Assembly (NCBI GenBank): GCA_023248505.1
Contig: JAHFEM010000113.1
Span: 1 to 6,535, forward strand
From: Nitrospirota bacterium
Lineage (GTDB): Bacteria > Nitrospirota > Nitrospiria > SBBL01 > Manganitrophaceae
Length of the DNA stretch: 6,535 nucleotides
Direction: 5' to 3'
Shown: positions 1 through 5,875 of the stretch, piece after piece
How the letters are laid out: every line of letters starts with the position of its first letter
How positions within the stretch are numbered: the stretch's first letter is position 1
Translations under genes and position numbers: made by a program
Notes under the pieces: generated by a model
Databases searched by the model: none
Told to the model about the DNA's origin: nothing
What the model saw: the letters and a program-made list of their open reading frames with translations, nothing else

Positions 1-1
1 G

Positions 2-1531
2 ATCATTGAAAAGCCGTTTACTCGTTACGTCGCCCAGGAAGATCAAATCCGTTTTCGCACCCATCTTGCGGCGGTTTTTCAAGACGGCGGCCGGCGGCGC
101 TGTGAAATCAAAATTGAGGGAGGGAACGGCCCATTTTATGCCCAGCTGGAGAGTCTCCTGGTCGAAGAGGCCGGAGGCACGCCGTACTGTCGCACGGTCG
201 TGACCGAAACAACCCCGCGGAAGCAAACCGAGGAAGAAATCAAAAAATTGAGTGAATCGGTGGAGAGCAGAATCCGGCTGCGAACCGCCGAGCTAAGAGC
301 CACCAATCAGGCGCTGGAGAACGAGATCATCGAGCGGATGAAGGCCGAGCAGGTCCTGACCCGGGAGGCCAATTTCGACCCGCTGACCGGCCTCTACAAC
401 CGCCGCTATTTTGATCTTCGAGCGGATGAAGAAATCGCGCGGGCAGACCGAAAGAGGGCCTGTTTCTCAATCCTTCTCTGTGATTTGGACAATTTTAAGG
501 CGGTCAACGACGCGGTCGGCTATGAGATCGGGGATTGGGTCTTAAAAGCGGTCGCTCAGAAAATTCTGGGGTGCACCCGAGAGAGCGATCTCGTGTTTCG
601 CTGGAGAGGAGATGAATTTGCCGTGCTCCTCACAGACACCACCCGGGAAGGGGTCCTCATCACCGCGGAGCGGATTCGAGGAGAGGTGACCAAGGTGGGA
701 GAAGAGGCGCAGGTTCCTCTCCCGATCAGCATCGGGGCGGCCCTGTACCCCGAGCACGGCGCCACGATCGATCGGCTGATCACTCTGGCGGACCGATCGC
801 TTTCTATCGCCAAGCAAGGGGGCGACAAAATTCGAATCGGGGAGGGGGAGCATCGACTCGATGCGCAGGATATCAAGATGGTCTTCCAGCCGGTGGTCGA
901 TCTTCGCTCCGGCCAGTCCATCGGATACGAGGCGCTCGCGCGCGATCCTTTGGGAAAGCGAAGCGTGCCGGAGCTCTTTAAACACTATCAAGCGATCGGT
1001 CAACTCAATGAGCTGAAGCGTCTCTGTTTCCACTCCCAGCTCAATGAAGCGCAAAGGCTCGGCCTGCGGGGAGAGCTGCTTTTTCTGAACGTCGATTTCG
1101 ATCTCCTCAACCGGCTTGAGTTTATCCGGAAGCCGGAGGAGACGCAAGTGATCTTGGAGATATCGGAGGCGGAGGCCTTCCATGGCCGTTATACCCGGGA
1201 CGATCTTGCGCTGGCCGAGAAATGGCGCGCGCAAGGATTCCAAATCGCCGTCGATGATTTTGGGGCGGGACCGTTCTCCTTCCCCTTTATCGAGAAGTTG
1301 GCGCCGGATTATATCAAAATCGACCGCTCGACCCTGCTTCAGGCGGTCTCCTCCCCGAAGGTCCGAGAGTTTTTAAATGACTTGGTCTTTGCATTACGCA
1401 ACTACACGACACGAGGGATGATCGCGGAAGGGATTGAGACCCGGGAGGAATTGGCAATCGTCCGGGAGATGGGGGTTGATCTTGGGCAAGGCTTTCTGTT
1501 TGGCCGGCCGGAGGCGTTGATGTCGGCCTGA
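2..1531 (+). CDS. PAS-GGDEF-EAL cyclic-di-GMP signalling protein (5' end outside window)
   Basis: The reading frame is open from base 2, so the gene begins upstream and the GTG at 200 is an internal Val. In fragment numbering (509 residues), residues 1-70 are the end of a PAS domain (DQIRFRTHL, YAQLES, then TETTPRK, close to the usual DITERK end). Residues 73-120 look like a coiled-coil linker. A GGDEF domain follows (DPLTGLYNRRYF at 126-137). Its signature is RGDEF (202-206), and the inhibitory RxxD site (RESD, 193-196) has the normal spacing. The EAL domain (about 290-505) has YEALAR at 309-314 and the expected Asn (363), Glu (386), DDFG (418-421), Lys (439), EGIE (476-479) and Gln (496), so phosphodiesterase activity is plausible. 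By family knowledge such proteins make and/or hydrolyse c-di-GMP in response to a PAS-sensed signal. Cyclase activity is uncertain because the first Gly of GGDEF is Arg. A Pro-Phe replaces the usual Tyr-Ser after DDFGAG. The gene converges on the propeller gene, with 42 bp between them. Confidence 0.95.
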   Translation: MIEKPFTRYVAQEDQIRFRTHLAAVFQDGGRRRCEIKIEGGNGPFYAQLESLLVEEAGGTPYCRTVVTETTPRKQTEEEIKKLSESVESRIRLRTAELRATNQALENEIIERMKAEQVLTREANFDPLTGLYNRRYFDLRADEEIARADRKRACFSILLCDLDNFKAVNDAVGYEIGDWVLKAVAQKILGCTRESDLVFRWRGDEFAVLLTDTTREGVLITAERIRGEVTKVGEEAQVPLPISIGAALYPEHGATIDRLITLADRSLSIAKQGGDKIRIGEGEHRLDAQDIKMVFQPVVDLRSGQSIGYEALARDPLGKRSVPELFKHYQAIGQLNELKRLCFHSQLNEAQRLGLRGELLFLNVDFDLLNRLEFIRKPEETQVILEISEAEAFHGRYTRDDLALAEKWRAQGFQIAVDDFGAGPFSFPFIEKLAPDYIKIDRSTLLQAVSSPKVREFLNDLVFALRNYTTRGMIAEGIETREELAIVREMGVDLGQGFLFGRPEALMSA

Positions 1532-1573
1532 AGTCGTTCAAATCATCGCAAGCCTATCCCGTCGAAAGGAAAT

Positions 1574-2536
1574 CTACTTCGTCCGAACGACGACGAGCTT
1601 GTCCGCTCCCGATTCCGCTCCCCAGACCTCGCCGGGCCGTCCGAGCATTTGTCGAACCGCCGCGCCGGGAGTGGGAAGGGGGATCACCTCGAAGGTCTCC
1701 TTCGCCGGGTCAAAGCGCATCAACGCATTCCCGCCGAAATCGCTGACCCAAACCTGATCCCGGTCATCGACAAAGATCGAATAGATCGCCGGATGATCGC
1801 CGGGGGCGCGCCACTCCTTCCAGGTATTCTTCGCCGGATCATACATCCCCACCCGACCGACGTTCCATTCGCTGATCCAGAGCCGCCCGAGGGAGTCGGC
1901 CCAGACCCGCCGCGCGCCCTGACGCGGCGTCGGCGGAGAAAGGACGGTCGCCGCCCTGGTTTTCGGGTGAATGCGTGCAAGATAGCTCCCGGCCAGTGAA
2001 ACGAAATAAACGCTCCCGTCCGGCGCGGCCGCGATTCCATACGGGCCGGGCCCCTTGGGCGCTTCAAAAACCTCCACCCGTCCCGAATGGGGGTCGAGCC
2101 GTCCGTAAAAGCCGCTCTGGCCGGTGAACCAGAGGACCCCTTGCGGGTCGAAGGTCGCGGTGTTGAGGTTGGCATCGCTCCCCTCCGGCAGTGGAAAGAG
2201 CTTGACCGCCAGGGTCGCCGGATCGACCCGGACAATCGTATTGAGTCCGCTGTCGGTGATCCACGGCGCGCCGTCGGGCCCCACGATCACCCCATGGGGG
2301 CGCGAGCCCCGGCCGAGCGGAGTATGGGTCGTCTTCCCGGTGGCCGGATCGAGACGGCCTAATTCGCCGGAGCCCTGCGCCGTATACCAGACCGTGCCGT
2401 CCGGCGCCGGCGCGACGTCATGCGGGTGAGACCCGCGCGGCACGGGATACTCTTGAAGAATGGAAGCGGCCTCCGCGGAATCGATCAAGGCAGAAAACGC
2501 GGGAGCCCACATCAGGCAGAGGAATATTTTTTTCAT
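1574..2536 (-). CDS. Secreted seven-bladed beta-propeller, streptogramin lyase-like (Vgb-like) family
   Basis: The 320-residue product has a clear signal peptide: MKK, a hydrophobic stretch, then SAEA|AS with cleavage near residue 23, so it should be periplasmic or secreted. The mature part holds seven repeats of about 42 residues of the form P-x-G/D-(I/V)-x4-DGxVW(F/Y)T-x5-GR(L/I)DP. The N-terminal strand (LQEYPVP) probably closes the last blade. This matches the Vgb/SMP-30-like propeller family. I chose the ATG at 2536 because it gives a canonical signal peptide; the ATG at 2560 would add eight polar residues. Neither start has a strong Shine-Dalgarno site. From memory of staphylococcal Vgb, the catalytic His residues lie in blades 6 and 7 within PHAI and PHGI. 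Here those positions read IYSI and VRQM, and PHDV/PHGV occur in blades 1 and 2 instead. The blade 7 Glu (308) is kept. Antibiotic cleavage is therefore doubtful, and a binding or other lyase role is possible. It is probably the last gene of the M4 protease operon, 37 bp after the inhibitor gene. Confidence 0.85.
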   Translation of the reverse strand: MKKIFLCLMWAPAFSALIDSAEAASILQEYPVPRGSHPHDVAPAPDGTVWYTAQGSGELGRLDPATGKTTHTPLGRGSRPHGVIVGPDGAPWITDSGLNTIVRVDPATLAVKLFPLPEGSDANLNTATFDPQGVLWFTGQSGFYGRLDPHSGRVEVFEAPKGPGPYGIAAAPDGSVYFVSLAGSYLARIHPKTRAATVLSPPTPRQGARRVWADSLGRLWISEWNVGRVGMYDPAKNTWKEWRAPGDHPAIYSIFVDDRDQVWVSDFGGNALMRFDPAKETFEVIPLPTPGAAVRQMLGRPGEVWGAESGADKLVVVRTK

Positions 2537-2573
2537 CAGTGTGCTTTCTTTTCGAGTCATCTATCTGAAAAGA

Positions 2574-3029
2574 TCAGCCCGCTTCAGGCCGACCTTGCCT
2601 CTTTCCTACGGCTTGGTTTAACCACTCGATGAGCGGTTTTAGTTGTGCGGGGGCGGCGGTATCGGTGGTGCGCACGGTGTGTCGCTTGCCGTCGATCTCG
2701 ACGGTGATGCTGTAGCGGAATTCATCGGGGCGAGGGGGGCCGAGGATCTCTTCGGGCAGGCCGAAGAAGCCGGCCCGATCAATCAAATCGTGAAGATGTT
2801 GTGCCTCCTCCCGTGGGAGAGACTTGGAATCGATCGGGGTCGCCGTCCGCATCCCGGCCACCCCGCCGGAGCGCTCGAAGCGCACCCGCGTGTCGTGCTC
2901 CTTCCGCAAGAACCTTTCCCCTTCAGGGCTGCGGTGGAACAGGCCGCAGCCCTGAAGGGGCATGAGAAGGCAGACCAGGATGAAGGATATCCCCAGCCGG
3001 ATTGACCGTGTAAACAGATCGATTTCCAT
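2574..3029 (-). CDS. Emfourin-type M4 protease inhibitor, predicted lipoprotein
   Basis: The 151-residue product has an N-terminal basic segment, a hydrophobic stretch (residues 12-24) and a lipobox LQGC with Cys28, so it should be lipidated and exported. Gly at +2 argues against inner-membrane retention. Residues about 47-142 look like the emfourin (protealysin inhibitor) domain: RFERSGGVAGM near 50-60, DSKSLPREEA (67-76), AGFFGLPEEI (86-95), PDEFRYSITVEIDGKRHTVR (101-120) and PLIEWLNQA near the end. Emfourins bind and inhibit protealysin-like M4 proteases and are typically encoded next to them, as here. The ATG at 3029 is preferred over the more distant one at 3101. It has GAAGG at nine bases and directly gives the signal peptide, while the longer start would prefix 24 basic residues and overlap the protease gene by 11 bases. 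The lipoprotein signal is unexpected, since the best-known emfourin (Serratia) has none as far as I recall. A perfect inverted repeat covers the lipobox codons. Confidence 0.87.
   Translation of the reverse strand: MEIDLFTRSIRLGISFILVCLLMPLQGCGLFHRSPEGERFLRKEHDTRVRFERSGGVAGMRTATPIDSKSLPREEAQHLHDLIDRAGFFGLPEEILGPPRPDEFRYSITVEIDGKRHTVRTTDTAAPAQLKPLIEWLNQAVGKRQGRPEAG
2918..2960. repeat. Perfect 17-bp inverted repeat with 9-nt loop inside the inhibitor gene
   Basis: The left arm CCCCTTCAGGGCTGCGG (2918-2934) is the exact reverse complement of the right arm (2944-2960), with the spacer TGGAACAGG between. The repeat lies wholly inside the emfourin reading frame, which stays open through it. On the coding strand it encodes roughly PLQGCGLFHRSPEG, that is, the lipobox and the first residues of the mature protein. 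There is no T-run after it on either strand, so it is not a standard intrinsic terminator. Such a stem would be very stable in the mRNA. It could pause translation or transcription just after the signal peptide, mark a segment-joining event, or be a dispersed palindromic element. Which of these applies cannot be told from one copy. Confidence 0.95.
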
Positions 3030-3038
3030 GTTCTCTCG

Positions 3039-3050
3039 CCTTCGTACGAA
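3039..3050 (-). promoter_or_regulatory. Ribosome binding site of the inhibitor gene, overlapping a palindrome
   Basis: GAAGG (3043-3039) stands nine bases before the ATG at 3029 and supports that start. It overlaps the perfect 10-base palindrome TTCGTACGAA (3041-3050), in the 61-bp gap after the protease gene. The palindrome could be chance or a small site that affects access to the ribosome binding site. No promoter is evident in this gap, which fits co-transcription with the protease. Confidence 0.45.
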
Positions 3051-3090
3051 TCGCGTCGTATTCCGGGTGCACGCGTGAAACCGTGCTCGC

Positions 3091-4185
3091 TTAGGCTGCA
3101 ACCTTCTTCATCTTCACTTCGACCTTGATCCCGACCCCCGACCAGGCGTTATTGACCGCCTGCTGCTCTTTGCTCCCCGGGCCGAAAAGCTCGCCGGCCA
3201 CTTGGAAGGTCTTGTTCGCCGCGCTTTGGAATCCCGAGTTCCAGCGAATCCGGTCGCGCAGGGCGACGTACCAGATCATCCCGGCTTTCTCCCAGGCATG
3301 TCCGCCGATCTCCGCTGCGACCAGATAGAAGGCGTGGTTCGGGATGCCGGAGTTGATGTGGACCCCGCCGTTGTCCTCCCAGAAGGAGAGCTTCATGTAA
3401 TCTTTCATGTGGCCCGGCTGCGGATCTTTCCCGATCACCGGGTCGTCGTAAGCGGTCCCCGGCGCCTTCATCGACCGGATGGCGGTCCCGTTTACATTCG
3501 CAGTGAAGAGCCCCTCGCCGATCAGCCAATCGGCCTGATCGGCGGTCTGGTTTTTGACCCGCTGCTTGAGCAGAGAGCCGAAGACGTCGGACATCGATTC
3601 GTTCAGCGCCCCCGATTGAAACCGATAAGCGAGGTTCGCCTCGAACTGCGTCACGCCGTGGGTCAGCTCATGCCCGATGACGTCGATCGATTTGGTAAAT
3701 CGGTTCCAGAGGCGATCTTTCTCCGGCATGTCTTCATCGCCGTCGCCGTACACCATCTGCTGGCCGTTCCAGAAAGCGTTGTCGTAGCCTTTCAGAAAGT
3801 GCACGGTCGAAGTCAGCCGCATCCCGCGGTCGTCGATCGACTCCCGATCGAAGATTTCCTTATACAGATCGTAGGTCGCCCCCGCGCCGTCATACGCCTC
3901 GTCGGCCGCGGGATCACCCGTCGCCTTCCCCCCTTCGCTTCGGACGAGTTTTCCGGGGAGCGTATCTTCCTGTTTGGCATCGTAGACCGAGCGGCGCTTC
4001 CCCTCGGCGGGGGGCGCCAGGAGCGAAGCGATCGGCGCCAGGACCTGGCGTTGTCCGCGGAGTTGATCGGAGATGTGAAGCGCGCGCCAAGCGGAGGCCT
4101 TCTGATTATTATTGCCCCGCTCGGCCACGTTTCTCAAGATGTGCGGCGGGATAATGAAACAAATCGGGCGGCATCGATGTGTCAT
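3091..4185 (-). CDS. Protealysin-like M4 family zinc metalloprotease
   Basis: The 364-residue product is a thermolysin-family (M4) endopeptidase. The zinc and catalytic motif HELTH is at residues 172-176. The third zinc ligand, Glu196, sits in GALNESMSDVFG, and the His276 region reads GGVHINSGIPNHAFY, so all key residues are present. The short N-terminal region has the protealysin-type propeptide pattern (CFIIPPHILRNVAERG, 9-24), and a propeptide of roughly 50 residues is expected to be removed autocatalytically. No signal peptide is visible, which is usual for protealysin-like proteases, so its route out of the cell is unclear. The start is firmly set by TAAGGAGG seven bases before the ATG. 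The product ends a few residues past the usual family end with a lysine-rich tail (VEVKMKKVAA). It is followed after 61 bp by its likely inhibitor and then by a secreted propeller, forming a probable three-gene operon. Physiological substrates cannot be inferred. Confidence 0.95.
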   Translation of the reverse strand: MTHRCRPICFIIPPHILRNVAERGNNNQKASAWRALHISDQLRGQRQVLAPIASLLAPPAEGKRRSVYDAKQEDTLPGKLVRSEGGKATGDPAADEAYDGAGATYDLYKEIFDRESIDDRGMRLTSTVHFLKGYDNAFWNGQQMVYGDGDEDMPEKDRLWNRFTKSIDVIGHELTHGVTQFEANLAYRFQSGALNESMSDVFGSLLKQRVKNQTADQADWLIGEGLFTANVNGTAIRSMKAPGTAYDDPVIGKDPQPGHMKDYMKLSFWEDNGGVHINSGIPNHAFYLVAAEIGGHAWEKAGMIWYVALRDRIRWNSGFQSAANKTFQVAGELFGPGSKEQQAVNNAWSGVGIKVEVKMKKVAA

Positions 4186-4190
4186 CGCGG

Positions 4191-4200
4191 TTCCTCCTTA
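4191..4200 (-). promoter_or_regulatory. Strong Shine-Dalgarno site of the M4 protease gene
   Basis: The coding strand reads TAAGGAGGAA, a full match to the 16S anti-Shine-Dalgarno core, with seven bases between GGAGG and the ATG at 4185. This fixes the protease start and implies efficient translation. Confidence 0.9.
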
Positions 4201-4216
4201 CGATTGAGGTGAATGG

Positions 4217-4295
4217 CCGTCCGAAGATCGCTCGTTCCTTAGAGCGGGTCCTCTCCGGACGGAGTTGAAGAGATCGGGCGGGAGGATCTCCCGCC
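4217..4295 (-). other. Hairpin-rich leader or spacer upstream of the M4 protease
   Basis: Two potential stems lie between hicA and the protease. GGCGGGAG (4277-4284) pairs perfectly with CTCCCGCC (4288-4295) over a three-base loop. Nearer the gene, CCGTCCG (4217-4223) pairs with CGGACGG (4256-4262), enclosing a second five-base pair set, CGCTC (4229-4233) with GAGCG (4242-4246). Neither stem is followed by a clear U-tract on the transcribed strand. They may be a weak termination or processing site after hicA, or a structured 5' leader of the protease mRNA. Confidence 0.4.
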
Positions 4296-4311
4296 GGTGG
4301 GTCACTCGATC

Positions 4312-4341
4312 AGTCTACTCTTTTGAAAAAAGAAAAAGCAA
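4312..4341 (-). promoter_or_regulatory. Possible weak promoter for the protease operon
   Basis: On the - strand, TTGCTT (4341-4336) and TAGACT (4317-4312) are separated by 18 bases, a partial match to sigma70 -35 and -10 boxes. Transcription from here would give a leader of more than 100 bases containing the hairpins at 4217-4295. The match is poor and lies in T-rich sequence after the hicA stop, so it may be chance. Confidence 0.22.
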
Positions 4342-4351
4342 GGGAGAGAAT

Positions 4352-4582
4352 TTATCCGAAGAGTTCTTCTTTTGATTTCTTGAGGTGGGTGGCGACGTCG
4401 GAGAGAATTGCATTGAGTGTGCCGACCCGGAGTGAATCATGAGCGGGAATCGTCACATGATGTTCTCCTCCTTGTGTCGTTGTCAATCGAAGGTAGCTTC
4501 CTGTTTGACGTGTAATTGAGTAGCCATAATGTCCCAAGCGTTTTGAAAGTGTCTCCGCGCTAAGATCACGAGGAAGTTTCAT
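4352..4582 (-). CDS. hicA: HicA-like mRNA interferase toxin with altered catalytic motif
   Basis: This 76-residue product matches the HicA toxin pattern along its length: KLPRDLSAETLSKRL at the N-terminus, GYSITRQTGSYLRL (20-33), GEHHVTIPAHD (39-49), VGTLNAIL and a KSKEEL ending. HicA toxins have a double-stranded-RNA-binding-like fold, cut mRNA, and are neutralised by a HicB partner. The family's catalytic His normally follows Gly-Ser/Thr in this motif (GSH). Here the residue is Tyr30 (TAC at 4495-4493), one base from CAC, so the protein may be inactive or may use another His (40, 41 or 48). The gene overlaps the HicB-like gene by ATGA, which implies translational coupling, and no strong ribosome binding site of its own is seen. 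Confidence 0.85.
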   Translation of the reverse strand: MKLPRDLSAETLSKRLGHYGYSITRQTGSYLRLTTTQGGEHHVTIPAHDSLRVGTLNAILSDVATHLKKSKEELFG

Positions 4583-4788
4583 AGGGAGAGGACTTCATCC
4601 TTCACCAAATGCAGCCGTATCAGTTTGGGCGCTCCGGACCGGTCCGTGTAATGGCAGGTTACTGCATCCAGGATATTTTGTTTTAAGGTATCCCAATCAT
4701 CCGCTTCGGTGAAAATACTTTCACCGAGCGCGCGCGCGGTGTAGCCCCCCTCCGGCGCTTCTTCAATCAGAAAAACTAATTCGCTCAT
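4579..4788 (-). CDS. hicB: HicB-like antitoxin (short form, N-terminal domain only)
   Basis: The 69-residue product has the HicB N-terminal pattern: FLIEEAPEGGYTARALGESI, then FTEADDWDTLKQNILDAV, CHYTD and IRLHLVKDEVLSL. Homologues are sometimes misannotated as 2-oxoisovalerate dehydrogenase. It would bind and neutralise the HicA-like partner encoded immediately downstream with a four-base overlap. It lacks the C-terminal ribbon-helix-helix or helix-turn-helix DNA-binding domain of longer HicB proteins, so autoregulation by this protein alone is not evident. GGAGG lies four bases before the ATG. A good promoter lies just upstream. Confidence 0.85.
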   Translation of the reverse strand: MSELVFLIEEAPEGGYTARALGESIFTEADDWDTLKQNILDAVTCHYTDRSGAPKLIRLHLVKDEVLSL

Positions 4789-4820
4789 TTAACCTCCGGG
4801 CGACTCGTTGCCGCGAATAA

Positions 4821-4848
4821 ATAATATCTTAATCCTAATTTATATCAA
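4821..4848 (-). promoter_or_regulatory. Sigma70-type promoter of the hicBA-like operon
   Basis: On the - strand, TTGATA (4848-4843) and TATTAT (4826-4821) are separated by 16 bases, matching the -35 and -10 consensus well. The predicted start would be near 4814, giving a leader of about 25 bases before the HicB-like ATG. The region is an AT-rich island in GC-rich DNA. An imperfect palindrome (4837-4854) covers the -35 box and could be an operator, but it is only weak evidence in such AT-rich sequence. Confidence 0.6.
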
Positions 4849-4887
4849 TATATTCACATTGTACCATGAGAATAAAGGCCGCTCTTC

Positions 4888-5874
4888 TTATCGGATTCCG
4901 CTTCGCTCTTTCTTCGAGACCCGCCGCAGGCCGATCCCATACTGGTTTTCGAGGTCGATCTCGGTTCCATGGACGCGGCCTTGTCCGCGGGCGCAGCAGA
5001 GCTTTCGGGCGCGCACATCCTCGATCCAACGGGGGTTGGCCGCCTCGGCGCGCCGGTTGGCGATGATCGTCATCCGCGCGACCTCGGCGTCGGCCTCCTC
5101 CAGGCCGGGATCGATCTTTTCATAGTCATGGAGGATTTGAGCGCGGACGATGTTGGAGATGCTTCCGTTTTGAACCAGAATGTCGAACATCAGGGCGACC
5201 GCCCGCTCCGACCAGAGCTGGTAAGCGCGGCAGAGTTTTTGGGCCGATTGATAAAGCGCTTCGGCGTGGGTAGCCTGGATCTCCTGAAACTCCGGCATCC
5301 GGCCCAAGCCCTTGAGCAGCCCGCGCCACGGCTCGAAGATCATGTGTCGCACGGGGTCCTGGATCGACCGCGCCCAGGCGATCTGCTCTTCGCGGCTTGC
5401 CTTGAGAAAGGTGACCAGGAGGGGATAGTTGTCGTCGAGCAGATCGCGCAGCCGCCGCGCATGCTTTCGGTTCATCTCTTCCAGCAACGGCTGAAGGCTT
5501 CCCTGGCCGAGATTCCACTGCAGCACCCCGAAGCTGATCCCCTGGCCGTCGAAGTCGCCCGAAAGCCCGGCGAAGCAGTCGGGGATGGGGGAGTTTGTCT
5601 CGAACGAGCCGGTCAGGGCGAGGGAGCGGTAAGCGACCGATTTCTGAAGGATCGCCGGGGTCGGAATCTCCTCGGCAAAGAGGAGCGTCCAGCTTTCCTC
5701 GCCGATGACGCCGTCGATGTCGAGCCGCTTTGCTTTCTGGAATGATTTGACCGCGCTCTCGGTCCCGCCGCCGAAGTCGCCGTCGACCGGACCGCGATAG
5801 TAACCCAACTCCTTCAGCCGCGCTTGAATCCGCTCAACCTCGGGACCTTTGGAACCGCGACGATAGAATGACAT
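4888..5874 (-). CDS. Peptidoglycan-binding-domain protein with lysozyme/chitosanase-like catalytic region
   Basis: The 328-residue product starts with a PG_binding_1 domain (residues 7-66: GSKGPEVERIQARLKELGYY, VDGDFGGGT, AVKSFQK, LDIDGVIGEESW), which binds cell-wall glycan or peptide. The remaining 260 residues form one domain beginning SLALTGSFET (84-93) and GDFDGQGISFGVLQWN (106-121). The spacing of Glu92 and Asp109 around a GxSxGxLQWN hairpin resembles the catalytic Glu/Asp of lysozyme-superfamily enzymes such as GH46 chitosanases. I infer wall-glycan hydrolysis, but the family is not certain. There is no signal peptide: the protein starts MSFYRRGSKG with no hydrophobic stretch. The ending (CCARGQGRVHGTEIDLENQYGI) holds a Cys pair. 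The start is set by AGGAGGTGA just before the ATG. It lies 90 bp downstream of the S8 protease gene with no clear promoter between, so co-transcription is likely. Confidence 0.82.
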   Translation of the reverse strand: MSFYRRGSKGPEVERIQARLKELGYYRGPVDGDFGGGTESAVKSFQKAKRLDIDGVIGEESWTLLFAEEIPTPAILQKSVAYRSLALTGSFETNSPIPDCFAGLSGDFDGQGISFGVLQWNLGQGSLQPLLEEMNRKHARRLRDLLDDNYPLLVTFLKASREEQIAWARSIQDPVRHMIFEPWRGLLKGLGRMPEFQEIQATHAEALYQSAQKLCRAYQLWSERAVALMFDILVQNGSISNIVRAQILHDYEKIDPGLEEADAEVARMTIIANRRAEAANPRWIEDVRARKLCCARGQGRVHGTEIDLENQYGIGLRRVSKKERSGIR

Positions 5875-5875
5875 T

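Noticed and set aside
200..202. GTG as a start codon for a stand-alone GGDEF-EAL protein
   Set aside because: The same frame is open to base 2 and encodes a recognisable PAS domain end, so the gene continues past the left edge.
6..203. Short + strand reading frame at the left edge
   Set aside because: It is a frame shadow of the PAS domain coding region, and its product is basic with no recognisable domain.
542..1243. - strand open frame across the GGDEF-EAL gene
   Set aside because: The opposite strand encodes conserved GGDEF and EAL motifs throughout, and the antisense product has no family features.
1533..1591. Inverted repeat GTCGTTC/GAACGAC between the convergent genes as a bidirectional terminator
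   Set aside because: The arms are only 7 bp with a 45-base loop, one arm lies inside the propeller gene, and there is no T-run.
2537..2560. ATG at 2560 as the propeller start
   Set aside because: It adds eight polar residues before a standard MKK signal peptide and has no Shine-Dalgarno site. It remains possible but is less likely.
2918..2960. The 17-bp inverted repeat as an intrinsic terminator
   Set aside because: It lies mid-gene, with no T-tract after the stem on either strand.
3202..4212. Long + strand open frame opposite the M4 protease
   Set aside because: It is antisense to a gene with complete HELTH and zinc-ligand motifs. Its product has no recognisable domain and it arises from GC-rich codon bias.
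4969..5745. Long + strand open frame opposite the wall-binding hydrolase
   Set aside because: It is a shadow of a well-supported - strand gene with a PG-binding domain and a perfect ribosome binding site.
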